Both the position numbers and the translations under genes were made by a program. This document shows, piece after piece, positions 44,923 through 54,895 of a stretch of DNA of 64,000 nucleotides (position 1 is its first letter; each line of letters opens with the position of its first letter). Below the pieces are notes generated by a model, which made no database searches, was not told the DNA's origin, and saw only the letters and a program-made list of their open reading frames with translations. Source of the stretch: an uncultured Marinicella sp. (GTDB lineage: Bacteria; Pseudomonadota; Gammaproteobacteria; Xanthomonadales; Marinicellaceae); contig CANNBS010000001.1 in the NCBI GenBank assembly GCA_947502925.1, positions 434,001 through 498,000 on the forward strand. The letters are read 5' to 3'.

Positions 44923-46082
44923 CATTACGATTTCCGGTGACCGCTGAAGATTACCGCGCCCACGCCCGCAAGCGACTGCCCCGATTTTTATTCGATTATC
45001 TGGATGGCGGTGCCACCGACGAACAGACCCTGCGCGCCAATGAAACCGACTGGCATAAGATTAAATTGCGCCAACGGGTGCTGGTGGATGTTGATCAGGT
45101 TGATACTTCAAGCAAACTGTTCGGTGAGTCCTGTGCCATGCCGGTGGTATTGGCTCCCATTGGTCTGGCCGGCATGATGGCACGCCGCGGTGAAGTCCAG
45201 GCAGCACGCGCTGCGGAAGCCAATAAGATTCCGTTTACCTTATCCACCGTCGGCATTTGTCCGGTGGAAGAAGTCCAGACAGCGGTTAACCGCGCCATCT
45301 GGTTTCAGCTGTATATGTTGCGAGATCGCGCGCGCATTGAAGCACTGCTCGATAAAGCCTGGAGCGCAGGATGCCGAACCTTGGTTTTCACCATCGATTT
45401 ACCGCAGCCGGGTATGCGCCACCGTGATGCCCGCAACGGTCTATCCAACCCCGGTGTGCGCGCCAAAACCCTAAAAATAACACAGTTGTTGACCTCCCCG
45501 CGCTGGTTGTGGGATGTCGCCGTGCGCGGTGGCCCGCTTAATTTTGGTAACCTGAATGATGTCATGCCCGGTACCAATGATCTGGATGCCATTAAAGACT
45601 GGATAGAGACGCAGTTCGATCCCACCGTCACCTGGGACGACATCGCCTGGTTGCGCGACCGCTGGCAAGGTCAATTAGTCCTCAAAGGCATTCTCGATGC
45701 GGATGATGCACGGCAGGCTATTGATTGTGGTGCCGATGGCATCGTGGTCTCCAACCATGGCGGACGACAATTAGACGGTGTGGCTTCGGGTGCCGGTAAA
45801 TTACCCGAGATCGTTTCTGCTGTGCAGGGAAAAACACAGATCCTTGTTGATGGCGGTATTCGCAGTGGTGTGGATATCTTTCGGGCGCTGGCTTTAGGCG
45901 CCCAAGGTGTTATGATGGGGCGACCCTGGGCCTGGGCGTTGGCCGCCGCCGGTGAGAACGGCCTGAATAACTTACTGACCGGTCTGCAACAGGAATTGCG
46001 CATGGCCATGACCCTGACCGGTGTCACCCGAATGAATGATATTGGTTTAAATCACCTTGACCAAACTGGAGAACAACAATGA
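44919..46082 (+). CDS. lldD: FMN-dependent 2-hydroxyacid dehydrogenase (LldD/MdlB family)
   Basis: This 387-aa TIM barrel has RLPRFLFDYLDGGATDEQT, PVVLAPIGLAGMMARRGE, WFQLYMLRDR and the active-site VVSNHGGRQLDG (catalytic His and Arg). VDGGIRSGVDIFRALALGAQGVMMGRPWAWAL follows for FMN phosphate. The family includes L-lactate, mandelate and glycolate oxidising enzymes. The adjacent TPP decarboxylase, started by a 4-base overlap, favours a mandelate-like or aliphatic 2-hydroxyacid over simple lactate use, but this is inference. Confidence 0.88.
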   Translation: MTLRFPVTAEDYRAHARKRLPRFLFDYLDGGATDEQTLRANETDWHKIKLRQRVLVDVDQVDTSSKLFGESCAMPVVLAPIGLAGMMARRGEVQAARAAEANKIPFTLSTVGICPVEEVQTAVNRAIWFQLYMLRDRARIEALLDKAWSAGCRTLVFTIDLPQPGMRHRDARNGLSNPGVRAKTLKITQLLTSPRWLWDVAVRGGPLNFGNLNDVMPGTNDLDAIKDWIETQFDPTVTWDDIAWLRDRWQGQLVLKGILDADDARQAIDCGADGIVVSNHGGRQLDGVASGAGKLPEIVSAVQGKTQILVDGGIRSGVDIFRALALGAQGVMMGRPWAWALAAAGENGLNNLLTGLQQELRMAMTLTGVTRMNDIGLNHLDQTGEQQ

Positions 46083-47737
46083 CAAATGGTGCACAATCTT
46101 TAATGAAAACCCTGGTCAATGCCGGTATTGAAGTGTGTTTCAGTAACCCAGGCACCAGCGAAATGCATTTTGTGGCGGCGCTTGATAGTGAGCCGAAGAT
46201 GCGCGCTGTGCTCGGACTGTTTGAAGGTGTGGTCACCGGTGCCGCCGATGGTTATGCACGCATGGCCGATAAACCGGCGGCTACTTTATTGCATCTCGGT
46301 TGTGGCTTAGGCAACGGTCTGGCCAATCTTCATAACGCCCGCAAAGGCAAAGTACCGGTGGTCAATATCGTCGGTGACCATGCCACCTACCATGTACAAT
46401 ACGATGCCCAGCTACAATCAGATATCGAAACCGTGGCACGCAATGTCTCGCCCGGCTTTTGTCACACCGCCGACAGCACTGAAACACTGGGCCGGGATAC
46501 TGCAGAAGCCATTGCCGCCGCCTGCAACAAACCCGGACAGGTGGCGACCTTAATTTTACCCGCTGATATCTCCTGGGGCGAAGGCGGCGTGGCCGTTGAC
46601 GCCATCGCTCCACCCACCCCTGAAGCGGCCGATGATACCATCGTTGATGCCATCGCTACGGCCATTAATTCAGGTCAAAAAAGCGCGATATTGTTGGGTG
46701 GACATGCCCTGCGCGAACCGACCATTCTGGCCGCTGCCAAAATCGCGGCCCATAAAGGCGTCACTTTACTGGCAGAAACCTTCCCCACCCGCATGGAACG
46801 CGGTGCCGGTTTGCCTTATATTGAACGTATCGCTTACCTGGCGGAACTTGCCATGGTACAACTCAGTGACATTAAACACCTGATTCTGGTGGATGCCAAA
46901 GCACCGGTGTCGTTCTTCGCCTACCCCGATAAAAAAAGCTATCTGGTGCCCGACAGCTGTCAGGTACACACCTTAGCCGCACCGGATCAGGATAGTTTGG
47001 CCAGCCTCAATAAGCTGGTCACGCAATTGGGGGCTGAAAAAGCGCAACCCGGCTTACAACCGGAAAAACAACCCGACCGTCCGAAAGGCAAGTTAACCGC
47101 TGAAAAAGTCTGTAAAGCCGTTGGCCACTTGCTGCCCGAAGATGCCATCCTGATTGACGAAGGCATTACCTCAACCCTAATGCTCGCCGCCATGACCGCC
47201 GGCGCGCCGCGCCATGATTTACTGACCTTAACCGGTGGCGCCATTGGCCAGGGCTTACCGAATGCCGTCGGCGCGGCCATCGCCTGCCCCGAACGACCGG
47301 TCTATGCCCTGATTGGTGACGGCACCGCCATGTACACCATCCAGGCCCTGTGGACCATGGCCCGCGAACAATTGAACGTCACCTCAATTATTTTTAATAA
47401 TGCCGCGTACTCGGTATTGAATATCGAACTGGATCGCGTCGGTGCCAAAGACAGCGGCGATAAAGCCAAATCACAACTGGACTTAACCGGCCCAGCCATT
47501 AATTTTGCCGAAATCGCCCACAGCATGGGCGTCCACGGCATCCGCGTCGAAACCGCCGAAGACATGGTCAAAGCTTTAGAGTACGCCCAAAGCCAGCCTG
47601 GCCCGCACCTGATCGAAGCCATTGTGCCGGAATCACTGAATAAAACAAAACGCAAAATATTACCGTGGCTGCTGCGCTCGATGCCGAGTTTACCTTTATC
47701 GGTGTCCAAAGCGATTAAGCGAAAACTGGCACCTTAA
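46079..47737 (+). CDS. TPP-dependent enzyme, benzoylformate-decarboxylase/acetolactate-synthase-like
   Basis: 552 aa with the N-terminal TPP domain (SNPGTSE, catalytic Glu49 in GLFEGVVTGAADGYAR). H72 in LLHLGCGLGNG corresponds to the benzoylformate decarboxylase His70, a position where acetolactate synthases carry another residue. The middle domain is next, then the cofactor site GDGTAMYTIQALWTMAREQLNVTSIIFNN (GDG...NN). Databases often label this family acetolactate synthase large subunit, but the residues above and the pairing with an FMN hydroxyacid dehydrogenase point to a 2-oxoacid decarboxylase. There is no small subunit gene. Last gene of the cluster. Confidence 0.82.
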   Translation: MTNGAQSLMKTLVNAGIEVCFSNPGTSEMHFVAALDSEPKMRAVLGLFEGVVTGAADGYARMADKPAATLLHLGCGLGNGLANLHNARKGKVPVVNIVGDHATYHVQYDAQLQSDIETVARNVSPGFCHTADSTETLGRDTAEAIAAACNKPGQVATLILPADISWGEGGVAVDAIAPPTPEAADDTIVDAIATAINSGQKSAILLGGHALREPTILAAAKIAAHKGVTLLAETFPTRMERGAGLPYIERIAYLAELAMVQLSDIKHLILVDAKAPVSFFAYPDKKSYLVPDSCQVHTLAAPDQDSLASLNKLVTQLGAEKAQPGLQPEKQPDRPKGKLTAEKVCKAVGHLLPEDAILIDEGITSTLMLAAMTAGAPRHDLLTLTGGAIGQGLPNAVGAAIACPERPVYALIGDGTAMYTIQALWTMAREQLNVTSIIFNNAAYSVLNIELDRVGAKDSGDKAKSQLDLTGPAINFAEIAHSMGVHGIRVETAEDMVKALEYAQSQPGPHLIEAIVPESLNKTKRKILPWLLRSMPSLPLSVSKAIKRKLAP

Positions 47738-47823
47738 TCGTACTGAGATATGTTTTGAAATGAAATGCAGTGAATCTGATACGCTGAGAACTCAACCCAT
47801 CGCAGTGAGCGGATGACCATTTC

Positions 47824-47852
47824 GAGCCCGGCGTTTATTTTACGTCGGGCTC
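47824..47852. terminator. Bidirectional hairpin after the hydroxyacid cluster
   Basis: GAGCCCGGCG and CGTCGGGCTC form a 10-bp stem (one G-T pair) with an AT-rich 9-base loop between two convergent genes. The T-tracts are weak. Confidence 0.5.
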
Positions 47853-47865
47853 AAGACTGTTTAAA

Positions 47866-48597
47866 TTAAGCGTTGGATTTTCTGCGGACAGCAATAAAAC
47901 CAACAACAGCTAACAGCAGTGAAGCAAAGATAATCATAGAAAAACTTAAGGTCGGCACATTGACCGCCGGTAAAGCCTGTGGCGAATAATAAAGTGTTGT
48001 ATTGACTTCTCTGTAAGTAAATGAACCCGAAAATGCTGGACTCGATTGACCTGTATTGGTGGTGATTTGTAAATTGGCATCTGAATAGACGGTCGGGCCG
48101 CCATTGGTGTATTGAAAGGACGAGCTGGGATAACTGGTCAAATCAATGTAAAAACCGTATGTTTGACCGGGCTGTAATACAATATTTGAAATATCGACAT
48201 GGCTTGGTGAGTCTATACCCGCACTGATAACGTTGCTGTCAGTGCCCGCCAAAGTCCAATCTCCGGGATTATTTTCCACGCCGACAGAAGAGCCTTGACG
48301 CGTGTATAAAGAAATGGTGTTGGTAGAGCCCACATTATCTAAATTAACATCGAAACCATTAATAACAACAGGCGTCGAACTGAGCACCTCAACATCAAAG
48401 GTATTGCCGGCAAATGCATTATTAGCTGCAAAAAGTGTTGTCAATGGCGTACCAACCGTTGATCTTGTTGATACAGCACCGCTGGACCCGGGATAGTTTC
48501 TTTCGATCCCTTCATCTGTTGTCACAGCATGGCCCGATACAGAAAGTAAGGATGCTGCGAAAAACACCACAATTGTAATGAATGATTTAAATTTCAT
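47866..48597 (-). CDS. Secreted protein with IPTL-CTERM sorting signal
   Basis: This 243-aa protein has a signal peptide (residues 1-25). A beta-rich body follows (NGFDVNLDNVGSTNTISLYTRQGSSVGVENNPGDW, similar to DUF4082-like extracellular domains). The C-terminus has VPTLSFSMIIFASLLLAVVGFIAVRRKSNA: an IPTL-like motif, a membrane helix and a basic tail. IPTL-CTERM tags are thought to direct exosortase- or rhombosortase-like processing and surface display. No sortase is in the window. Confidence 0.8.
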   Translation of the reverse strand: MKFKSFITIVVFFAASLLSVSGHAVTTDEGIERNYPGSSGAVSTRSTVGTPLTTLFAANNAFAGNTFDVEVLSSTPVVINGFDVNLDNVGSTNTISLYTRQGSSVGVENNPGDWTLAGTDSNVISAGIDSPSHVDISNIVLQPGQTYGFYIDLTSYPSSSFQYTNGGPTVYSDANLQITTNTGQSSPAFSGSFTYREVNTTLYYSPQALPAVNVPTLSFSMIIFASLLLAVVGFIAVRRKSNA

Positions 48598-48869
48598 GAA
48601 ATAAACCCCTTTTGGTTAAGTTAATAGACAAATTTATATGTTTTTATCACAAATCCATTCCCTTAACAAGTTATTTGGCCGATATAACCATCAATGTGAT
48701 AACGGTCATGTTATTAAGGGGATAATCAGTCGGTGGTCGGGTAAAATTTCGTACAATTTCAATGAGATACTGCTAAGCAAGCACACACCGTTGAATAATA
48801 ATCGTTTGAGGACAGGCAATGGAGTCTCTTGCACCTCAGCCTGTTCCTGATTACTTTTGTTGTCGGGTT

Positions 48870-49502
48870 TTAAAAGGTCCAGCCTAAATTAACGCCAAAG
48901 GTGTGTAAATCAATATCAGCGGCTTGATTAAAACGGTAATTAAATCCCAGATCCAACTGACTGTTGAACGCGTAGCTGACACCCATTAATGCCCCCAACT
49001 CAACATTGTTCTCGGTGTCTTTCAATATCACCTCGTCACTTAATAAATTGACCACCAATGCACGCTGTTTGACGAAGTTTATACTTGGCCCCACTTCAAA
49101 AGTCCATTGATCAGTAAGGCTGAACAAGCGGGTAAAATCCAAATTGAAATTTCTGACATCCTCTTTCACATGAAAAGGCGTGACCACAGGCGTACTGGCA
49201 TCGCCCGCACCGAAAATATCCGAGTCGGGCGAAACACCCTTGCGCGTCACTGTGCCATAATCCTGAAAACCGGCACGAACCCGCCAATTATTTTTGTTGA
49301 ATCGATAGCCAATATATGGAACAACATCATCATTGTTGACGTCTTCAAACTCATTTTCAGGACGATCTGTACCATAGGCATTAAAACCACTGGCATCCAG
49401 ATAAGAAACTCCCAGTTCCAAGGCATGATCTGATTCATTGGCTAAAACACAGGTTGCAGCAGATAACGCAAAAATTCCACCGATTAACTGTCTTAATTTC
49501 AT
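48870..49502 (-). CDS. Outer-membrane beta-barrel protein
   Basis: This 210-aa protein has a signal peptide (residues 1-21, CVLA). Alternating amphipathic strands follow, ending in a C-terminal Phe (FGVNLGWTF), the BAM recognition signal. Strands such as DVVPYIGYRFNKNNWRVRAGFQDYG and LDLGFNYRFNQAADIDLHTFGVNLGW suggest an eight-stranded OmpA/OmpX-like barrel. The role is unknown. The surrounding intergenic stretches (48598-48869 and 49503-49728) show no other features. Confidence 0.75.
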   Translation of the reverse strand: MKLRQLIGGIFALSAATCVLANESDHALELGVSYLDASGFNAYGTDRPENEFEDVNNDDVVPYIGYRFNKNNWRVRAGFQDYGTVTRKGVSPDSDIFGAGDASTPVVTPFHVKEDVRNFNLDFTRLFSLTDQWTFEVGPSINFVKQRALVVNLLSDEVILKDTENNVELGALMGVSYAFNSQLDLGFNYRFNQAADIDLHTFGVNLGWTF

Positions 49503-49728
49503 GTCATTTTCCTCAATTAAAAGAACCTATATTGTTAACGTTTGCTTATGAATCCAAACTAAATTTAGCCCACAGACAATGGCCATTTTTAATCGCTAAC
49601 CGCGTGAGGTTATTGTCCGTCTAAAAGCAGCAAACGCAGTCGCAAATGTCCTTTGGATTTGAGCTCAAGCTGTTGTAAAGTAGATATGATTAATTCAGAA
49701 TATTTTTTTAATTCTGATTAAAAACCAC

Positions 49729-50148
49729 ATGCTTAAACTATCCAATACCGTCGAAATTCCTGAATCTGAAATTGAACTCACCGCCATCCGCGCCCAGGGG
49801 CCGGGTGGTCAGAACGTTAATAAAGTCGCCAGTGCCATTCACCTACGTTTTGATGTTGTCAGCTCAAGCCTGCCGGAATTTTATAAAGAACAGCTACTGA
49901 AATTATCCGACCAGCGACTCACGAAAGACGGCGTCATTATTATCAAAGCCCAACAATTCAGAACCCAGGAAAAAAACAGGGAAGATGCTTTAAATCGATT
50001 AAAGGAATTGATTAAAGCCGCAGTGGTTCAACCCAAAAAACGTAAACCAACACGCCCGAGCAAAGCCGCGAAAAAGAAACGCCTGGATGACAAAACCCGC
50101 AAAGGCCAATTGAAAAAACTACGCAAACCGGTTTCAGGTGATGAATAA
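49729..50148 (+). CDS. arfB: Alternative ribosome-rescue factor ArfB
   Basis: This 139-aa protein has a release-factor domain with GPGGQNVNKVASAIHLRFD (the GGQ hydrolysis motif). It also has the basic C-terminal tail (KKRKPTRPSKAAKKKRL ... KKLRKP) that inserts into the empty mRNA channel of stalled ribosomes. Length matches E. coli ArfB/YaeJ. Confidence 0.93.
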   Translation: MLKLSNTVEIPESEIELTAIRAQGPGGQNVNKVASAIHLRFDVVSSSLPEFYKEQLLKLSDQRLTKDGVIIIKAQQFRTQEKNREDALNRLKELIKAAVVQPKKRKPTRPSKAAKKKRLDDKTRKGQLKKLRKPVSGDE

Positions 50149-50190
50149 ATAAAGTCAGATAGAATGTGCTTTTTTCCCATCAACTGTATA

Positions 50191-51078
50191 TCATCTGAAA
50201 TTAAACAGGTTTTTCAGCAGCTGGGTGGTTATTTGAATTTCGTTACGGATTCCGGGGGTGAAATATTTATTCGTATATGTTTTATAGTCCATCCCACAGG
50301 CAAATTCATACTTCATACACCATGAATACATCATCGGGCTGGTGGCGCTACAGTCAGCGCCCCGTTCGCAGGCCAATAATAGCATGGCCTGACTAGCCAC
50401 ATAATTAACCATATTCATATTATGAGCCTGGAGCTTTGCTTTAACCCGTGGCAAAACCTCATGTTGGAAATATCTATTATAAAGTGCAACGGAAATAAGC
50501 AGCTCCATGCCGGCTAATTGACTGATTTGTTGGTTAATTTCAGCCGCTTCCACTTCACTTAATGCGGAATTATCAAACAGCATCGATTGGTATTTTTGTC
50601 TTAATGATTTATTTTGGCTAATCTCACTCAGCTGGTACATGAGTCTGTCTTGTGAATAATCCTTTACATGCGCAGCGTTTTCTTCACAATCATCAAAGTG
50701 AGGCAATAAATACTGTCGTTGTGCATCACTTAAACTGGCCAGTATTTCCTGATCCTGTTCCTGTTTCGAAAAATAAGTTTTACACACCGAAAAGCGGGTC
50801 ATCCCGATAAACATATCGATAATGGGGTCATGATGAAATAACTGCCCTTCAGGCAATGGCTCTTCCGCTTGAGTGGTCGTTGTGTTATCAGTTTGCTGTT
50901 GACCAAGATCCGCTGTTTTTACATCAGTTGCTTCAGCTGTTTCAGACACTGCTTGTGCTGATTTATCAGCCTCGCTGACAAGTTTTGTTTTACCTGAATT
51001 CAAGTTGTTTGTTTCTTGTGAGAAATAGTAAAATAAAACCAAGGCCACTATAAGTGTGACAACTAATCCGTATTTCAT
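50191..51078 (-). CDS. Hypothetical membrane-anchored protein with Cys-rich C-terminus
   Basis: This 295-aa protein has one N-terminal helix (residues 4-20) and a polar linker rich in Ala/Thr/Gln (about 25-75). A helical domain follows, with cysteines near its C-terminus in LLACERGADCSATS, SWC and EFACGMD. The AC-x5-C ... C ... C pattern recalls that of the upstream gene's product. Periplasmic by prediction. The gene follows its upstream neighbour by 1 base. Confidence 0.6.
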   Translation of the reverse strand: MKYGLVVTLIVALVLFYYFSQETNNLNSGKTKLVSEADKSAQAVSETAEATDVKTADLGQQQTDNTTTTQAEEPLPEGQLFHHDPIIDMFIGMTRFSVCKTYFSKQEQDQEILASLSDAQRQYLLPHFDDCEENAAHVKDYSQDRLMYQLSEISQNKSLRQKYQSMLFDNSALSEVEAAEINQQISQLAGMELLISVALYNRYFQHEVLPRVKAKLQAHNMNMVNYVASQAMLLLACERGADCSATSPMMYSWCMKYEFACGMDYKTYTNKYFTPGIRNEIQITTQLLKNLFNFR

Positions 51079-51079
51079 T

Positions 51080-52297
51080 TTAATAGCCCTCCTTTATGAT
51101 ATAGTCCACATCGATTAGTTGATTGGGGGACAACACATGATTTAAGTAATAATCGATTAATTCACTGTGGCAGGCCTGCGGTGACTGCTCATGGTTAAAG
51201 TCTAAACACTGCTGTTCCACCAATAACGAATCCGGCCCACAGGGGTGTGACAGTTCGCAGGCCCGAAAATGCACCAATATCGGTGTCAGATAGGTTTCAT
51301 ACTGCTTGGGAATCAGCTGAATTCCACCGGTCAACTGGGCTTTAACGGCCTCGGCATCATCCTCCAATCTGCCTTCTTCAATCAGATCATAGACCGCCAG
51401 ATAGGCATCTGAAGATTGGGTTTCGCTGACAACCCGTTGTAATTCAGAAATCAATCGTTTAATTTCGGCTTTAAATCCGGCAACTTCCTCGGTATCAACG
51501 CGTCTATTATCTGAAATCTGTTGGTCAATGTCTGCGATCTGGCGCCTTAACTGGTCAACCAGCATTTGATCCGCCTCATTGTAACCACCGAAAAAAGAGA
51601 GCGGTTTAGGCATTTGATCTTTTAGTTTTCTGCGCATAGTGATCAAATCCACTTGCAATTGCGGATCAATCACTTCACCGCGTTGCGCGTTCGATAAACG
51701 ATTGTTGTTGAAGTTTAAATCGGCTATTAACCTCAAAGTGGCCGCTAATTGCTGCTCTTTATTTGTTTTGGGTGGTATGGCCTTATACCTTTTCATTAAT
51801 TGGGATAAGGCATATTGTGCATGATATGTTTTATCACTGAAGTCTGTTAGCTGAAGACATTTATTTAATCGCTTATCCAATGCCTGTTGTTGGGGCATCG
51901 GCAAATCTTCAAAAGGTTGATTCTTTCTAATAACATAAAAATAGGGTTCCTGATCATTTAAAATATTGTTAATGATTGCTGTACAGCCATCATAATAAAT
52001 ATAATCCCGATACGCCTCTAAGTAAGAGGGCTTTGAATTCATCGCTTTGACCTCACGACCGGCCAGAAAAGACAGCCAGGCTTGCTCTTGGCGAGCCTTT
52101 TTTTCATCACGTTGTTTTTGTGCTTTGTCCTGATCAAAACCCACAGACTCAGTTTTCTTTTCAACCTGAGTAACCACATTAGGCTCTGATAACAGCTTAT
52201 CCTGTTCTTCCACGGCCTCATCGGGAAACATAAACAATAAGAGCGCGATGACAATGACCACTAACAATAGAATGTAAATATACTTATTTTTCATCAC
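51080..52297 (-). CDS. Hypothetical membrane-anchored coiled-coil protein with Cys-rich C-terminus
   Basis: This 405-aa protein has an N-terminal membrane helix (residues 6-23) and a long alpha-helical, partly coiled-coil middle (for example VDQLRRQIADIDQQISDNRRVDTEEVAGFKAEIKRLISELQ). The C-terminal cysteines lie in RACELSHPCGPDSL, EQQCLDF and PQACHSEL. This AC-x5-C ... C ... C arrangement is shared with the next gene, suggesting paralogues or partners in the periplasm. No known family recognised. Confidence 0.6.
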   Translation of the reverse strand: MMKNKYIYILLLVVIVIALLLFMFPDEAVEEQDKLLSEPNVVTQVEKKTESVGFDQDKAQKQRDEKKARQEQAWLSFLAGREVKAMNSKPSYLEAYRDYIYYDGCTAIINNILNDQEPYFYVIRKNQPFEDLPMPQQQALDKRLNKCLQLTDFSDKTYHAQYALSQLMKRYKAIPPKTNKEQQLAATLRLIADLNFNNNRLSNAQRGEVIDPQLQVDLITMRRKLKDQMPKPLSFFGGYNEADQMLVDQLRRQIADIDQQISDNRRVDTEEVAGFKAEIKRLISELQRVVSETQSSDAYLAVYDLIEEGRLEDDAEAVKAQLTGGIQLIPKQYETYLTPILVHFRACELSHPCGPDSLLVEQQCLDFNHEQSPQACHSELIDYYLNHVLSPNQLIDVDYIIKEGY

Positions 52298-52405
52298 TCC
52301 TTCTCTCTATATCATTTTGTTCCATATATTAAATTCATGCGATATTTTGGGTAAATATAAGGCGTACTGAATATTTTTTAACCAGACGTTCCGTACTATT
52401 TTGTA

Positions 52406-54487
52406 TTATGAATATTGAAATGATTTTGAATATTCAAAAAACTCTCGAGCAGTCAAAGGCTTACTGAAATAAAAGCCTTGCACGATATCACAACCAAGAT
52501 CTTCTAGCATCCGTAGCTGTGCTTCTGTTTCAACACCTTCTGCCACCACCAGTAATTCTAAACTCCGGGACATGGCAATGGTGGCTTTAACTAAATCATA
52601 ATCGGATTTATTGTTCGTGATGCCCTGAACAAAAGCACGATCCATTTTCAGAACATCAAATGAAAACTCTCTTAAATAACCAAGAGAAGAATAGCCGGTT
52701 CCAAAGTCATCCATGGCTAATTTGATGCCCAGCTTACTAATTTTATTCAGCGTTTCCTTAATGTAACTTTTTCCACTTAAAAGCAAGCCTTCAGTAATTT
52801 CTAACTCAAGCTGTTCAGGTGCAATATTCTTGCTTATCAGCTGATCTCGTATGAATTCGAATAACCCTTCATCTCTGAACTGACGCGGTGATAAATTTAC
52901 CGCCATATTAAATTGTTTTTTGTGTTCTTTTTTCCATTCACTCAAAAAATAAACTGCCTGCCTAATCACCAACTTACCGATCGATACAATAAGGCCCGTT
53001 TGCTCAGCCACAGGAATAAATTCATCCGGTAAAATATTACCAAGGACGGGATTATGCCACCGTATTAATGCCTCTGCACCCACGATTTTTCTATTACTAA
53101 CATCAATTTGAGGCTGATAATAAACCTCAAACTCTTGACGATCTAAGGCACCATGCATTTGCGCTTCAAGCTCTAATCGACGCTGCATAATCACATTCAT
53201 TTCTTTTGTAAAAAAAGAATAAGTATTTCGGCCCAATTCTTTGGCCTGATACATGGCAGTATCTGCATTTCTTAACAAGTCAGAGGCTGAATCACCATCA
53301 TCGGGGGACATTGCAATACCTATACTAACGGTCAATATCAGCTCCCTGCCATCTAAATTAAACGGTGTTCTGAATGCTTTTAATAATGACTCTGTCGCCT
53401 TCGAAATATCTTCATGGGTCGTGTGACCTTTAAGTAAAACAATAAACTCATCACCACCCAAGCGACCGATCAAGTCTTGTTTTCTAATGGTATTTTGTAA
53501 TCTTTTCACGCATTTAATAAGCAGCTTGTCGCCCACTTCATGACCCAGTGAATCGTTTATTTTTTTGAAATCATCCAAATCAAGGAACAACACCGCAATT
53601 TTTTCCTTGCTTCGTTGGTTTTCTTGCAATAACCGAGATAGTTGTTCCAAAGATAAAAATCTATTGGGTAACGATGTTAAGTTGTCATAATAGGCCTGAT
53701 GCCGAATCAGTTCTGCTGCTTTATGTTGCTCACTGATATCACGTATGATAACCATGACCTGGTCGTATTCTTTTATAAAACGGACGCGTGCTTCAAAATG
53801 CTTGGGTACTTTATGCAAACTGTATTCATATTCAAATTGGGTGTTGGATTTTTGTTTTAATGCATTGTCCATCTGCGCTTGAAAATCATCAGTTTGATCA
53901 TCGGAAAATAAGGTTGATATATTTTTACCAATAAAGTCATTTGACTTTGAAAAAAAATCACCGGTGTTGCTGGAATAATAATCAATCACTGTTCCATCTG
54001 ATTTCATTAAGAAAAATAAATCAGGGATGGCATCAAAGATGCTTTCAAGCATGTGCTCTTTGAAATCCGCTTGTGCTTGCGCCTGTCTTAGATCTTTTAA
54101 ATCAATATCGATACAATACATCTGCCTGACACCGTATTGATTAACAAACAGCACATGGCTTGAAAAAACAAATACTTTTTTACCATTCTTATGGCGCAAT
54201 GTGATCTCAGAGGCAGGTATTTCTTTACCCGTGTTTAACCATGCAAGGTGTCCTTCGATGACCGATGTTCGGATTTCATCCGGAATTATCAAATCTTCCA
54301 GCTTTTGGCCCTCAGCTTCTTCTTTACTGTAACCATACAGACGTTCACTTCCCTTATTCCAGTAAATCACACGCCTCTGCTCATCATAACCCTGAACTGA
54401 AATGGCATCGACCGCATCAAAAAGCTGATGTAATGAATCGTTTAATACAAACCGATTTAAAAGATTGTCAAATGAGCCGGAAGTCAT
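52406..54487 (-). CDS. PAS-GGDEF-EAL cyclic-di-GMP signalling protein
   Basis: About 693 aa from ATG 54487; a GTG eight codons upstream is possible. Two PAS domains (residues about 15-130, DEQRRVIYWNKGSERLYGYSKEEAEGQ, and 135-260) precede GGDEF (RLGGDEFIVLLKG) and EAL (VGAEALIRWHNP). The EAL part keeps catalytic elements (QPQIDVSNRKIVGAEALIRW, ITEGLLL, MDDFGTGYSSLGYL, DRAFVQ). Both cyclase and phosphodiesterase motifs look intact. No membrane helix. It stands alone. Confidence 0.9.
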   Translation of the reverse strand: MTSGSFDNLLNRFVLNDSLHQLFDAVDAISVQGYDEQRRVIYWNKGSERLYGYSKEEAEGQKLEDLIIPDEIRTSVIEGHLAWLNTGKEIPASEITLRHKNGKKVFVFSSHVLFVNQYGVRQMYCIDIDLKDLRQAQAQADFKEHMLESIFDAIPDLFFLMKSDGTVIDYYSSNTGDFFSKSNDFIGKNISTLFSDDQTDDFQAQMDNALKQKSNTQFEYEYSLHKVPKHFEARVRFIKEYDQVMVIIRDISEQHKAAELIRHQAYYDNLTSLPNRFLSLEQLSRLLQENQRSKEKIAVLFLDLDDFKKINDSLGHEVGDKLLIKCVKRLQNTIRKQDLIGRLGGDEFIVLLKGHTTHEDISKATESLLKAFRTPFNLDGRELILTVSIGIAMSPDDGDSASDLLRNADTAMYQAKELGRNTYSFFTKEMNVIMQRRLELEAQMHGALDRQEFEVYYQPQIDVSNRKIVGAEALIRWHNPVLGNILPDEFIPVAEQTGLIVSIGKLVIRQAVYFLSEWKKEHKKQFNMAVNLSPRQFRDEGLFEFIRDQLISKNIAPEQLELEITEGLLLSGKSYIKETLNKISKLGIKLAMDDFGTGYSSLGYLREFSFDVLKMDRAFVQGITNNKSDYDLVKATIAMSRSLELLVVAEGVETEAQLRMLEDLGCDIVQGFYFSKPLTAREFFEYSKSFQYS

Positions 54488-54895
54488 ACTAAATACAATA
54501 CCAAAATTCACAGCAACTTGTCATCGATTTACTATAAATAATCATTTATAAAAAAGAAATAATCGAGCAATATCAAGAAGATTGGTCATAGACCATCACC
54601 GAACGCTGTCTAAGGAAACCACCAAAATCTATAATTAAAATCAAATGCTCATTACAGGACAATGCTAAAACAATAAATTTTAAGCGCCACTATTTTTAAC
54701 GAAAAACACTCACCATTGAAGGTCTAAAATTACTTTAAGTCGAGACTAATTTTGCACTGATAGCCAAAAAATGGACAATTCTCCACTTTTCAACAGAGGT
54801 CGTTTAGATGATAAATAAGAATGGAATGGGGAACAAGAACAGGCTGATAAAAGTCTCAACCTGTACTGCTTTTTCTTTTAATCTCTTAACCTAAA
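54488..54895. other. AT-rich intergenic region
   Basis: About 400 bases between the GGDEF-EAL start and the S9 peptidase end. It must hold the promoter of the former, but no convincing -35/-10 pair, palindrome or small frame stood out. Confidence 0.35.
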
